DNA of 64,000 nt from Pseudotabrizicola sp051200875 (GTDB lineage Bacteria > Pseudomonadota > Alphaproteobacteria > Rhodobacterales > Rhodobacteraceae), in the NCBI RefSeq assembly GCF_051200875.1, contig NZ_CP195191.1, forward strand, positions 1,240,001 through 1,304,000. Direction: 5' to 3'. The number at the start of each line of letters is the position of its first letter. Within the stretch, counting starts at the first letter, position 1. Under the pieces are notes generated by a model. It ran no database searches and was not told the origin of the DNA. It saw only the letters and a list, made by a program, of their open reading frames with translations. Positions 44,179 through 53,363 of the stretch are shown one piece after another. The position numbers and the translations under genes were made by a program.

Positions 44179-44940
44179 TCAGTTCAGCGGCAGCGTCATC
44201 AAGTGGCCGGGCGCAATCGCCCCGCCCACCCCGCAAAGCCGCGCCAGATTCCACGCTGTTGCGTAATTCGACGACAAAACCGGCATGCCAGTCGCCGCCT
44301 CCAGCCGGTCAATGATCCCCGCCGCCCGAACAGCGGTGCAAGAAATGAACAGGGCCTCAGACCCCTTATCCGCGGCCTCTGCCGCCAACTCGACCAGTTC
44401 ATCCAAGGCAATCCGCGCCATGTCCCGGTCGTCGGGCATGTTCAGGCAGGTGAATCGGTCAATCCCGAACCCCGCTGCCTCGAACACCCCGGCCATCGGC
44501 GTTGAGGTTTCGACCAGATAGGGCGTCAGAACCGAAATCCGCTTTGCCCCCATCGCCTGCAACCCTGCCACCGCCGCAGAGACCGGCGTAATCACCCGAC
44601 AGCCCGGCTTGCCCTTGTTCACCTGCGCCTGCACGGCCGCATCGCCAATACAGACCGAGGCCGAGGTGCAGCCAAAGACAATCGCATCAAGCTCTTGATC
44701 GGGCAGGATCAATTCCGCCGCCGCAGCCAAACGCGGTTCCATCGCCTTCAGCGTTTCCGGCGCGACAGGGTTCACGAATTCTACACGCGTCGTGTAGAAC
44801 CCGATCCCCTGCGGCGTCAGGATGCGGGCGTAATCCACCTCCATCGTGTGATCGGTCGACAGCGCGATGACGCCAACCCGATGTGGCATAGGGCGCGGGT
44901 CCAGCCGTGGCGGGCGAGAACTGATGCGGATTTCGGTCAT
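44179..44940 (-). CDS. eutA: EutA-like Asp/Glu racemase family protein of ectoine utilisation
   Basis: A 253-residue member of the Asp/Glu/hydantoin racemase and maleate isomerase family. The two catalytic cysteines are seen in VFGCTSASVC and FISCTAVRAAG. In ectoine catabolic clusters a protein of this family is called EutA and is thought to act on an ectoine-derived isomer, though its reaction is poorly established. GGAGGT stands 8 bases before the ATG at 44940, which decides the start. It lies between enuR and doeA on the same strand. Confidence 0.82.
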   Translation of the reverse strand: MTEIRISSRPPRLDPRPMPHRVGVIALSTDHTMEVDYARILTPQGIGFYTTRVEFVNPVAPETLKAMEPRLAAAAELILPDQELDAIVFGCTSASVCIGDAAVQAQVNKGKPGCRVITPVSAAVAGLQAMGAKRISVLTPYLVETSTPMAGVFEAAGFGIDRFTCLNMPDDRDMARIALDELVELAAEAADKGSEALFISCTAVRAAGIIDRLEAATGMPVLSSNYATAWNLARLCGVGGAIAPGHLMTLPLN

Positions 44941-45034
44941 GGCAGACACCTCCGGGCAAACCGTTTCCCCCAAGTCATCCGCAGAATGACCCAGCCCCAA
45001 AGCAAGTCAATTCCGAAATAATCTCATGACAATT

Positions 45035-46420
45035 TTAGATCGTCAGCAGCGGCGCCTCGGGAGCCTCGGACAAAAGACCCGCCAAAAGGCCCAGCCCTTT
45101 GCGCAAATCGTCTTCGCCGGTCGAGCCGAGAGAGATCCGCACTGCTGCCTGCATCCCCTTCTCGCTGATCCGAAAGGCCTGCCCTGCGGCCACAGCGACG
45201 CCCCGCTGACTTGCCGCCGCGACAAACCCTTCTTCCGTCCATGCCTCTGGCAAGGCCAGCCAAAGATGCAAAGACCGGCCATGCACCGCGGGCATCAATG
45301 GACCCAAGGCCTCGGCCGCGATCCGGTGGCGGTCTTCCAAGGCCTGCATTTGCAGTGACACCAATTCCGCAATCTTCCCCGCTTCTACCCAGTACGACAG
45401 CAGTTCCACCATGGCCGGTGTGGCCATCCAATGTGCAACCAGATGGCGGTTCGCAACCGCAACCGCAAAGCGTGCCGGCGCGTGCAGATAGGCCAGACGC
45501 AGCCCCGGAAAGGTGATCTTGGAAAACCCGCACAGATAAATCGTGCGTTCAGGGGCCAAGGCCGCCAAAGCAGGGGGTCGATCGCCCAAAAGAAGGTTCA
45601 GACTGTCGTTTTCGATGATCGCCAGATCATGCCGCCGCGCCACGTCAACCAATTCCGCCCGTCGCGCGCCCCCCATCATGTGGGCCAAGGGATTGATAAC
45701 ATTAGGTTGCAGATAAACCGCCCGCAGCGCACCGCGGGCCGCCACCTCGTCCAAGGCTTCGGGCAACATGCCTTCAGCGTCCATGGCAATGGCTTCCAGA
45801 TGCAAACCCAGATAGTTGCACAACGGCTTGATCGTGTGATGTGTCAGGCTTTCCGCAGCCAAGCCGCCCCCCGGCGGCACAACGCCCATCACCGCCGCAG
45901 ACAGCGCCGCCGAAACGCCATTAGAGATCACCACGCCCGATGCCACTGCAGGAATGCCCAAAGCTCTCAGCCATCCCGCCGCCACTTCCCAATGACGCGG
46001 CATCACCGCCTTGGGTCGAAACGACAAAGCGGACGAGGCCGACAGATTTTCCGCAAGCCAAGCAAAGCCTTGCCGAAATTCCTCGACCTGCCGCTGCCCC
46101 ACCACAGGTTTCAGGATCGAAAGATCAATCACTTCACCCGGACGTTCCGGCAAATAGGGTTGCCGCGCCTCGGACGACGGCGGCAGCACATAAGTTCCGC
46201 GCCCGACCTCGCCTGCCACCAGATTGCGGCGGATCAATTCGTCATAGGCGCGGCTGACCGTCTGCACCGAAAGCCCCAAGGCATCCGCCAGTTTTCGATG
46301 CGGCATCAGCCGCGTTCCGGGCGGCAAATGCCCGTCCTCGACCGCCCGCGCAAATTGCTCGGCAAGCGAAAGATAGGCCGGGCGCGGCAAGGCCGCCTTA
46401 TTGGGCATCCAGATTGTCAT
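45035..46420 (-). CDS. enuR: MocR-type regulator of ectoine utilisation
   Basis: Regulator of 461 residues with a GntR winged helix (about 15-80, including LADALGLSVQTVSRAYDELIRR) and a PLP-binding aminotransferase-like domain with K301 in GFSKITFPG. In related marine bacteria EnuR represses ectoine genes and senses ectoine-derived diaminobutyrates through its PLP. The ATG at 46420 directly precedes the HTH and lies inside a 14-base arm of an inverted repeat, which suggests autoregulation that would block its own initiation region. It is the first gene of the enuR-eutA-doeA-doeB unit. Confidence 0.87.
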   Translation of the reverse strand: MTIWMPNKAALPRPAYLSLAEQFARAVEDGHLPPGTRLMPHRKLADALGLSVQTVSRAYDELIRRNLVAGEVGRGTYVLPPSSEARQPYLPERPGEVIDLSILKPVVGQRQVEEFRQGFAWLAENLSASSALSFRPKAVMPRHWEVAAGWLRALGIPAVASGVVISNGVSAALSAAVMGVVPPGGGLAAESLTHHTIKPLCNYLGLHLEAIAMDAEGMLPEALDEVAARGALRAVYLQPNVINPLAHMMGGARRAELVDVARRHDLAIIENDSLNLLLGDRPPALAALAPERTIYLCGFSKITFPGLRLAYLHAPARFAVAVANRHLVAHWMATPAMVELLSYWVEAGKIAELVSLQMQALEDRHRIAAEALGPLMPAVHGRSLHLWLALPEAWTEEGFVAAASQRGVAVAAGQAFRISEKGMQAAVRISLGSTGEDDLRKGLGLLAGLLSEAPEAPLLTI

Positions 46421-46451
46421 GATTGCAAATTTGCGTCCAATCATGACAATC
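46412..46451. promoter_or_regulatory. Perfect 14-base inverted repeat in the enuR/Lrp divergent region
   Basis: GATTGTCATGATTG (46412-46425) and CAATCATGACAATC (46438-46451) are exact inverted copies with a 12-base spacer. The left arm contains the enuR start codon; the right arm ends 27 bases before the Lrp gene start. It is the dominant symmetry in the 58-base gap and the best candidate operator for EnuR, the Lrp protein, or both. Confidence 0.7.
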
Positions 46452-46478
46452 TGCAACAGCAAGATCACCGGGGGCCGC

Positions 46479-46967
46479 ATGAAACTCGACGCCATCGACC
46501 TGCGCATTCTGGATGCCGTGCAAAAAGACGGGCGGATCACAAAGTTGAAGCTGGCCGAATTGGTTGGCCTCTCTCCCACGCCCTGCTGGTTGCGTCTGCG
46601 CAAACTGGAACAGGCGGGCATCATTCAGGGCTATCATGCCCGCCTCGCCCCACGAAAAGTCGCGCCCTTTACCGCCGTCATCCTGTCGGTCACCTTGGAA
46701 AGCCACAGGCAAGCCGACTTCGACCGTTTCGAAACGGCGCTTCTCTCCTGCCCTGAAGTCGTCTCGCTTTGGTCTGTTGGCGGTGGCGTCGATTACTTCG
46801 TCAAGATCATCGCGCGCGATATTCAGGCCTATCAGGCGCTTGTCGACCGCCTATTGGCCAGTCCCATCGGGATCGACCGTTATTACACCTATGTCGTGAC
46901 CAAAACCCTGCGCGAAGAAGGCCCGGTCCCGACCGAGATCTTCACCGCCGCCAAAACCGAGAAATAG
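46479..46967 (+). CDS. doeX: Lrp/AsnC family regulator of the ectoine locus (DoeX-like)
   Basis: A 162-residue Lrp/AsnC protein: N-terminal helix-turn-helix (about 5-55, DLRILDAVQKDGRITKLKL and LVGLSPTPCWLRLRKLE) and a C-terminal RAM ligand-binding domain. The ATG at 46479 follows a GGGGG stretch; an open frame back to 46401 would cross the operator and is rejected. It is divergent from enuR and 89 bases ahead of doeD. The name follows the Lrp regulator of ectoine degradation in Halomonas; equivalence is inferred from context. Confidence 0.8.
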   Translation: MKLDAIDLRILDAVQKDGRITKLKLAELVGLSPTPCWLRLRKLEQAGIIQGYHARLAPRKVAPFTAVILSVTLESHRQADFDRFETALLSCPEVVSLWSVGGGVDYFVKIIARDIQAYQALVDRLLASPIGIDRYYTYVVTKTLREEGPVPTEIFTAAKTEK

Positions 46968-47056
46968 AGAGTCTCTCTACTTCACCCTTGCTCTTTGGTC
47001 CCCTTCTCTGTCCCATCTGCCCGATGGTGCCGCCAAATCGACCAAAGGAGTCCCAG

Positions 47057-48433
47057 ATGACCGACAGCCAAGCCAATGACCTGAACGCCTGGGACCGCGA
47101 CCATTTCTTCCACCCCTCGACCCATATGGGGATGCATGCGCGTGGCGACACACCTCGCCGGGTGATCGCCGGGGGCGAGGGGTGCTATATTCAGGATAGC
47201 ACGGGCAAACGCAGCCTTGATGCCTTTGCCGGGCTTTACTGCGTGAACGTGGGCTATGGCCGCACCGAAGTCGCCGAGGCAATTGCGAAGCAAGCCCATG
47301 AACTGGCCTATTATCACGCCTATGTCGGTCACGGCACCGAAGCCAGCATCACCTTGGCCCGCATGATCATCGAACGCGCGCCAGCCCATATGAGCCGTGT
47401 CTATTTCGGTCTTTCCGGATCGGACGCGAACGAAACCAACATCAAATTGCTCTGGTATTACAACAACATCCTTGGCCGACCCGAGAAGAAAAAGATCATC
47501 AGCCGATGGCGCGGCTATCACGGCTCGGGCGTCATGACCGGCTCTCTGACGGGCTTGTCGCTCTTTCACAGCCATTTTGACCTTCCCCGCGCGCCCATTC
47601 TGCACACCGAGGCCCCCTATTACTTCCGCCGCGAAAACCGCGACCAGACCGAGGAAGAGTTCAGCGCCCATTGCGCGGCCAAACTGGAAGAAATGATCCT
47701 TTCCGAAGGCCCCGACACCATTGCCGCCTTCATCGGCGAGCCGATCCTTGGCACCGGCGGTATCGTTCCTCCGCCCAAAGGCTATTGGGCAGCCATTCAG
47801 GCGGTCTTGAAGAAATACGATATTCTTCTGGTAGCCGATGAGGTCGTGACCGGCTTTGGCCGCCTTGGCACCATGTTCGGCAGCACCTATTACGGGATGG
47901 AGCCGGACCTGATCACCATCGCCAAGGGTCTCACCTCGGCCTATGCGCCGCTGTCCGGCTCGATCGTCTCGACCCGGATGTGGGAGGTGCTGGTGCAAGG
48001 CTCTGACCAGTTCGGCCCCATAGGTCATGGCTGGACCTATTCCGCCCATCCGATTTGCGCGGCGGCAGGTGTGGCAAACCTCAAACTCATCGACGAGTTG
48101 AACCTTGTCGAAAACGCCCGCGAAACCGGCGCCTATTTCCGCCAATCGCTCGCCGATGCGCTTTCCAGCCACCACCACGTCGGCGAAGTGCGCGGCGATG
48201 GTTTGATGGCCGCCGTCGAATTCGTCGAGGATCGCGACAACTGCCGATTCTTCGATCCGGCCCGCAAAATCGGCCCCGCCATCGCAGCCGCCCTTCTTGA
48301 CAATGGTGTCATAGGACGTGCCATGCCGCAGGGCGATATCCTTGGGTTCGCCCCCCCGCTCTGCCTGACACGAACCGAAGCCGACACCGTGGTTTCGGCC
48401 ACCGCAATGGCCATAAAAACCGTTCTGGGATAA
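47057..48433 (+). CDS. doeD: Class III aminotransferase, probable L-2,4-diaminobutyrate transaminase
   Basis: PLP aminotransferase of 458 residues with PLP lysine K290 in ITIAKGLTSAYAP and the phosphate-binding FGLSGSDANETNIKL. In ectoine degradation DoeD removes the gamma-amino group of diaminobutyrate to give aspartate semialdehyde. AAAGGAG 6 bases before the ATG at 47057 fixes the start. No aspartate-semialdehyde dehydrogenase (DoeC) gene is in the window, so the last step must be encoded elsewhere. A hairpin terminator follows at 48454. Confidence 0.85.
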   Translation: MTDSQANDLNAWDRDHFFHPSTHMGMHARGDTPRRVIAGGEGCYIQDSTGKRSLDAFAGLYCVNVGYGRTEVAEAIAKQAHELAYYHAYVGHGTEASITLARMIIERAPAHMSRVYFGLSGSDANETNIKLLWYYNNILGRPEKKKIISRWRGYHGSGVMTGSLTGLSLFHSHFDLPRAPILHTEAPYYFRRENRDQTEEEFSAHCAAKLEEMILSEGPDTIAAFIGEPILGTGGIVPPPKGYWAAIQAVLKKYDILLVADEVVTGFGRLGTMFGSTYYGMEPDLITIAKGLTSAYAPLSGSIVSTRMWEVLVQGSDQFGPIGHGWTYSAHPICAAAGVANLKLIDELNLVENARETGAYFRQSLADALSSHHHVGEVRGDGLMAAVEFVEDRDNCRFFDPARKIGPAIAAALLDNGVIGRAMPQGDILGFAPPLCLTRTEADTVVSATAMAIKTVLG

Positions 48434-48453
48434 ACCCTTAGAGAAAAACACCC

Positions 48454-48486
48454 AACGGGCGCCACGATCAATCCGGCGCCCGTTTT
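48454..48486 (+). terminator. Terminator after doeD
   Basis: AACGGGCGCC (48454-48463) pairs perfectly with GGCGCCCGTT (48475-48484) around an 11-base loop, then TT. The gene-distal arm merges with a short T-run (TTTT at 48483-48486). Confidence 0.7.
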
Positions 48487-48511
48487 GCATTAGAAACAGG
48501 CCCCCCGCGCC

Positions 48512-48528
48512 CTGTCACCGAACTGTCA
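48512..48528 (+). promoter_or_regulatory. Pho box upstream of pstS
   Basis: CTGTCA at 48512-48517 and again at 48523-48528, 11 bases apart, followed by TAAAA; this is the classic direct-repeat PhoB site. It lies about 100 bases before the pstS start, with phoB encoded at the end of the same operon. Confidence 0.85.
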
Positions 48529-48625
48529 TAAAACTTTGGCATAAGCGTCACGCATGACCGCTATCTCCGTCGCCAAGGGCCGACTCAAACGGGGTTCGGC
48601 CCCAAACGAAAACCAGGAGCGATCC

Positions 48626-49663
48626 ATGACGATGTTCAAAATTTCCGCCTCGGCTCTGGCCATTGCCGCTGCCGCCACCGCCGCCGAAGCCCGTGACCAG
48701 ATCCAGATCACCGGCTCGTCGACCGTGCTGCCCTATGCCACCATCGTGGCCGAAGCCTTTGGCGAAAACTTCGACTTCCCCTCGCCCGTCGTTGAAGGCG
48801 GCGGTTCGGGTGCCGGCCGCAAAAAACTTTGCGAAGGCGTGGGCGAAAACACCGTCGACATCGCCAACTCTTCATCGCGCATCAAGCAGTCGGACATCGA
48901 CCTGTGCACCGCCAATGGCGTAGCCGAGATCATGGAAGTCCGCATCGGCTATGATGGCATCGTCTTCGCGTCTGACGCGAACGGCCCGGAATTCGCCTAT
49001 ACCCCGGCAGACCTCTACAACGCCCTCGGCGCCAAGGTCATGAAGGACGGCGCACTGGTCGACAACGCCAACACCAAATGGTCCGAAGTCAACGCAGCCT
49101 TCGCCGACCAAGACATCCTCGTCTTCGTTCCGGGCACCAAGCACGGCACCCGCGAAGTCTTTGACACCAAGGTGATCGTGGCTGGCTGCGAAGCCACCGG
49201 CGCGTTCGAGGCCTTCAAGGCTGCTAATGGCGGTGACGAAGGCAAGGCCGAAGACGCTTGCATGGAACTGCGCACCGATGGTCGCTCGGTCGACATCGAC
49301 GGCGATTACACCGAAACGCTGGCACGCATCGACGCCGACAAGAACGGCGTGGGCGTGTTTGGTCTTTCGTTCTACCAGAACAACACCGACAAGCTGCGCG
49401 TCGCCACGATGGATGGCGTCGAGCCGACCGTCGAAAGCATCGCCGCTGGTGACTATCCGGTGTCGCGTCCGCTGTACTTCTACGTCAAGAAGGCGCATCT
49501 CGGCGTGATCCCCGGCCTGAAAGAATACATCGAATTCTTCGTGTCCGACGATATGGCTGGCCCCGATGGCCCGCTGGCGGAATACGGCCTTGTCTCTGAC
49601 CCGGAACTGGCCGCAACCCAAGCGATGGTGGCCGAAGAAACTCCGATGGCTCCTCTGAACTAA
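48626..49663 (+). CDS. pstS: Phosphate ABC transporter periplasmic binding protein
   Basis: High-affinity phosphate-binding protein of 345 residues with an N-terminal signal peptide (about 22 residues, ending AEA). The phosphate-contact motifs ITGSSTVLPY and GGGSGAGRKKLCEG are present. CAGGAG lies 7 bases upstream of the ATG at 48626, which is preferred to the in-frame ATG at 48554 close to the Pho box. First gene of pstSCAB-phoU-phoB; a stem-loop follows at 49673. Confidence 0.93.
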   Translation: MTMFKISASALAIAAAATAAEARDQIQITGSSTVLPYATIVAEAFGENFDFPSPVVEGGGSGAGRKKLCEGVGENTVDIANSSSRIKQSDIDLCTANGVAEIMEVRIGYDGIVFASDANGPEFAYTPADLYNALGAKVMKDGALVDNANTKWSEVNAAFADQDILVFVPGTKHGTREVFDTKVIVAGCEATGAFEAFKAANGGDEGKAEDACMELRTDGRSVDIDGDYTETLARIDADKNGVGVFGLSFYQNNTDKLRVATMDGVEPTVESIAAGDYPVSRPLYFYVKKAHLGVIPGLKEYIEFFVSDDMAGPDGPLAEYGLVSDPELAATQAMVAEETPMAPLN

Positions 49664-49672
49664 CTGAATTCC

Positions 49673-49698
49673 AAGTGGGGGTCGCAAGACCCCCGCTT
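49673..49698 (+). terminator. Stem-loop between pstS and pstC
   Basis: AAGTGGGGGTC (49673-49683) pairs with GACCCCCGCTT (49688-49698) through an 11-base stem with one wobble pair and a GCAA tetraloop. No T-run follows, so it is more likely an mRNA-stabilising or attenuating element that favours pstS. Confidence 0.6.
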
Positions 49699-49726
49699 AC
49701 CCTTCTGACGACGAAAGCTGCCAAGC

Positions 49727-51181
49727 ATGACCATAACTATCGTGATTGCCGGTATCCTTGCGATTGCCTTTGCCGGGTTCTTCCTTGGGCGAAATAGGGC
49801 CATCTCACGGGTTTCGGGAAATATCCGCGACCTGCATTCGCTTCCGGGATATTCGGGTTGGTTCGTGGCACTGGCGTCGTCCTTGCCCGCTTTGGCCGTT
49901 CTTGTGCTGTGGATCATCGCTCAGCCGATCTATCTGCAAAGCAGCGTCTCCCACCTGCTTCCCGCCGGAGTCACCGCCGACGCCACCGCGACCGAGCTTG
50001 CCGTGGCCGATCTGCGCCGTGTGGCGCGGGGGTTGGACGCCACGGTTGAACAGGGTGTTCTGACCGCTGATGCCGCCTTGACGATCGGCGTTGCCGATTT
50101 GCGCGCCACCTTGGGTCAGGTCGGCGTCGCGCTTGGGTCTGACGTGGCCCCTGAAACACTTGCTGCGGCACAGGCCTATCGTGCAGGCCAAGGAAATTTG
50201 GCCGTCTGGCGCGCGATCGTCATTCTGGCCACGGCGCTGATCGGCGCGGTCGTCGCCTTGGCGCTGCTTGCCCCCGATTTCCGTGCCCGCAACCATGTGG
50301 AAAGCGTGGTCAAAGGCATGTTGATCGCGGCCTCCACCATCGCCATCCTCACCACGGTCGGCATCATCTGGTCGATGCTCTCTGAAAGCCTGAACTTCTT
50401 TCAGATGTATTCAGCCAAGGACTTCTTCTTTGGCCTGACATGGAGCCCGAATTTCTCTGGCGGCTCGGAACTGGGCTTCCTGCCGCTTCTCTGGGGCACG
50501 CTCTACATCTCGCTGGTCGCGATGATCGTGGCCGTCCCGCTTGGGCTTTTCACCGCCATCTACCTTGCGGAATATGCCAGCCCCCGCGCCCGCGCCATCA
50601 TCAAGCCGCTGATCGAGGTGATTGCCGGTATCCCCACCGTGGTCTTTGGCCTCTTTGCCCTGATCACGGTCGGCCCCTTCCTCCGCGATTACTTTGCCCA
50701 GCCGTTCAACCTCGGCACGTCCGGGTCTTCGGTCATGACCGCTGGCATCGTGATCGGCATTCTGAACATCCCGTTCATCTCGTCGCTGGCCGATGACATC
50801 ATCAACGCCGTGCCGCAAACCCTGCGCGATGGCAGCCTTGGCCTTGGCGCGACGAAATCGGAAACCGTGCGTCAGGTGATCCTGCCCGCCGCCCTGCCCG
50901 GCATCGTCGGCGCCGTTCTTCTGGCCGCCAGCCGCGCTATTGGCGAAACGATGATCGTGACAATGGGCGCCGGTGCCGCCGCCAAACTCAGCCTCAATCC
51001 CTTCGAGGCGATGACGACCATGACGGTCAAGATCGTGGGCCAGCTGACCGGCGACACCGACTTTGCCAGCCCCGAGACGCTGGTGGCCTTCGCCCTTGGC
51101 ATCACGCTTTTCGTCATCACGCTGGGCCTGAACGTCTTTGCGCTCGTCATCGTGCGCAAGTATCGCGAGCAATACGAATGA
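49727..51181 (+). CDS. pstC: Phosphate ABC transporter permease PstC
   Basis: Permease of 484 residues, longer than the about 320 of E. coli PstC because of an N-terminal extension with two membrane segments and a periplasmic stretch (about residues 60-150), a form common in alphaproteobacteria. The core includes LAEYASPRARAIIKPLIEVIAGIPTVVFG (in part) and the EAA-like GLGATKSETVRQVILPAALPG. It overlaps pstA by ATGA at 51178-51181. Confidence 0.92.
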   Translation: MTITIVIAGILAIAFAGFFLGRNRAISRVSGNIRDLHSLPGYSGWFVALASSLPALAVLVLWIIAQPIYLQSSVSHLLPAGVTADATATELAVADLRRVARGLDATVEQGVLTADAALTIGVADLRATLGQVGVALGSDVAPETLAAAQAYRAGQGNLAVWRAIVILATALIGAVVALALLAPDFRARNHVESVVKGMLIAASTIAILTTVGIIWSMLSESLNFFQMYSAKDFFFGLTWSPNFSGGSELGFLPLLWGTLYISLVAMIVAVPLGLFTAIYLAEYASPRARAIIKPLIEVIAGIPTVVFGLFALITVGPFLRDYFAQPFNLGTSGSSVMTAGIVIGILNIPFISSLADDIINAVPQTLRDGSLGLGATKSETVRQVILPAALPGIVGAVLLAASRAIGETMIVTMGAGAAAKLSLNPFEAMTTMTVKIVGQLTGDTDFASPETLVAFALGITLFVITLGLNVFALVIVRKYREQYE

Positions 51182-52521
51182 CCGACATGACCAACGCCTC
51201 CGCAAAGCCCGCGCATTCGATCCTGACGGGCAGCACTGAGATGCGCCGCCGCAACGCCGCCGAACGCCGCTTCAAGGCCTATGGCCTGATCGCCATCTCC
51301 ATCTCGCTTGGGGTGTTGGCGATCATGCTCTGGACGATCTTTGCCGATGGGGTTTCCGCCTTCCGTCAGGCCAAGGTGAACCTGCCGATCACCCTCTCGG
51401 CCGAGGTGCTGGACCCGAAAGGCAACCTGAACCGCGACGAGATGGCCAAGGTCACCACCATCGGCTACGGCAAACTGATCACCGCCGCACTCACCGTCGA
51501 ACTACAGGCCCAAGGCATTTCGACCGAGGGTCTGTCCAAAAAGGAAATCGAAGGCCTTCTGTCCAAAGACGCCCCCGGCGTGTTGCGGGCCGAAGTCCTT
51601 GCAGACCCCAGCATGGTCGGCACCTCGCAAATTCGCAGCGTTCTGGCCGCAGGTCGCATTGATGGCTATCTGAAGGGCCGCGTCACCCGCGAAACCGCTG
51701 TGCGCGACAAGCAGATCAGCCCCGCCATGCTGGACGTCGCCGATCAGATGATCGCCAAGGGCATGCTCTCGGCCCCCTTCAACACGCGCTTCCTGACCAA
51801 TCCCGATGCCTCCGACCTCCGCCCCGAGGCCGCGGGCCTAGGCGTGGCCATCCTCGGCTCTGCCTATATGATGCTTCTGGTCGCCCTGATCTGCGTGCCG
51901 CTGGGGGTTGCTGCCAGCATCTATCTTGAGGAATTCGCCCCGAAAAACCGCCTGACCGACATCATCGAGGTAAATATCTCGAACCTCGCCGCCGTGCCCT
52001 CAATCGTCTTTGGTATCCTGGGACTCGCGGTTTTCATCAACTTTGTCGGTCTGCCGCAATCCTCTTCGATCGTGGGGGCGCTTGTGATCTCGCTGATGAT
52101 CCTGCCCACCATCATCATCGCCACCCGCGCCGCGATCCGCGCCGTGCCTCCGTCGATCCGGGATGCCGCCCTTGGCATTGGCGCGTCGAAAATGCAGACC
52201 GTTTTCCACCACGTCCTGCCCTTGGCCATGCCCGGCATCCTGACCGGCGCGATCCTTGGCCTTGCCACCGCCCTTGGCGAAACCGCGCCACTTTTGCTGA
52301 TCGGCATGGTGGCCTTTGTCGACAACTACCCCGCTGCCCCTACCGACGGCTTTTTCGACCCCGCCACCGCCCTGCCGGTGCAGGTATATTCCTGGGCCTC
52401 GCGCTCGGACCCCGCCTTTATCGAGCGGTCGAACGGCGCCATCATCGTGCTCTTGGTCTTCCTTGTGGCCATGAACGTCACCGCCATTCTTCTGCGCCGC
52501 AAATTCGAACGCCGGTGGTAA
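51178..52521 (+). CDS. pstA: Phosphate ABC transporter permease PstA
   Basis: Second phosphate permease, 447 residues, again with a long N-terminal region (one membrane segment at about 35-60, then some 140 residues likely periplasmic) before the conserved core with NISNLAAVPSIVFGILG and GIGASKMQTVFHHVLPLAMPG. It is coupled to pstC through an ATGA overlap. Its stop is 1 base before the pstB ATG. Confidence 0.92.
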   Translation: MTDMTNASAKPAHSILTGSTEMRRRNAAERRFKAYGLIAISISLGVLAIMLWTIFADGVSAFRQAKVNLPITLSAEVLDPKGNLNRDEMAKVTTIGYGKLITAALTVELQAQGISTEGLSKKEIEGLLSKDAPGVLRAEVLADPSMVGTSQIRSVLAAGRIDGYLKGRVTRETAVRDKQISPAMLDVADQMIAKGMLSAPFNTRFLTNPDASDLRPEAAGLGVAILGSAYMMLLVALICVPLGVAASIYLEEFAPKNRLTDIIEVNISNLAAVPSIVFGILGLAVFINFVGLPQSSSIVGALVISLMILPTIIIATRAAIRAVPPSIRDAALGIGASKMQTVFHHVLPLAMPGILTGAILGLATALGETAPLLLIGMVAFVDNYPAAPTDGFFDPATALPVQVYSWASRSDPAFIERSNGAIIVLLVFLVAMNVTAILLRRKFERRW

Positions 52522-52522
52522 C

Positions 52523-53353
52523 ATGAACAGCCAAAGCCGTCCGATTGACTTCAACCCTGCTGCCCCGAACCCCGAGGAGAGGACTGTGACACCTCAGCCC
52601 CCCCGCATCACCGCCCGCAACGTGAACGTGCATTACGGCGAAAACCATGCCCTGAAGGACGTCAATGTGGACATCCTGAACGGCACGGTCACCGCCTTCA
52701 TCGGCCCTTCGGGCTGCGGCAAATCCACCTTCCTGCGCTGTCTGAACCGGATGAATGACACCGTGGCCTCGGCCCGCGTCACCGGGGAAATCCTTCTCGA
52801 CGGCGAAGATATCTACGACAAGCGCGTTGACCCCGTGCGCCTGCGCGCCAAGGTCGGGATGGTGTTCCAAAAGCCGAACCCCTTTCCGAAGTCGATCTAT
52901 GACAATGTCGCCTACGGCCCCAAAATCCACGGCCTGACCCGGTCCAAAGCCGAACTGGACGAGGTCGTGGAAAGCTGCCTGACCAAGGCTGCCCTCTGGA
53001 AAGAAGTGAAGGACCGCCTTCACGCCCCCGGCACCGGCCTGTCCGGCGGCCAGCAACAGCGCCTCTGCATCGCCCGCGCCATCGCCACCTCGCCAGAAGT
53101 GCTGTTGATGGACGAACCCTGCTCGGCCCTTGACCCGATCGCCACCGCACAGGTCGAACAACTGATCGACGAGTTGCGCAGCCAGTTTGCCGTTGTCATC
53201 GTCACCCACTCGATGCAGCAGGCCGCTCGCGTCAGCCAGCGCACCGCCTTTTTCCACCTTGGCAATCTGGTCGAGGTTGGCGACACCGAGCAGATCTTCA
53301 CCAATCCGCGCGATCCGCGCACTGAATCCTACATCACCGGCCGCATCGGATAA
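52523..53353 (+). CDS. pstB: Phosphate ABC transporter ATP-binding protein PstB
   Basis: ATPase of the phosphate importer, up to 276 residues. Walker A GPSGCGKST begins near residue 61, followed by FLRCLNRMNDT typical of PstB, the LSGGQQQR signature and LLMDEPCSALDP. Two starts are possible: the ATG at 52523, 1 base after pstA, and a GTG at 52586 with a strong GAGGAGAGG just upstream. The shorter protein would still be complete. Confidence 0.92.
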   Translation: MNSQSRPIDFNPAAPNPEERTVTPQPPRITARNVNVHYGENHALKDVNVDILNGTVTAFIGPSGCGKSTFLRCLNRMNDTVASARVTGEILLDGEDIYDKRVDPVRLRAKVGMVFQKPNPFPKSIYDNVAYGPKIHGLTRSKAELDEVVESCLTKAALWKEVKDRLHAPGTGLSGGQQQRLCIARAIATSPEVLLMDEPCSALDPIATAQVEQLIDELRSQFAVVIVTHSMQQAARVSQRTAFFHLGNLVEVGDTEQIFTNPRDPRTESYITGRIG

Positions 53354-53363
53354 GGAGATACAG

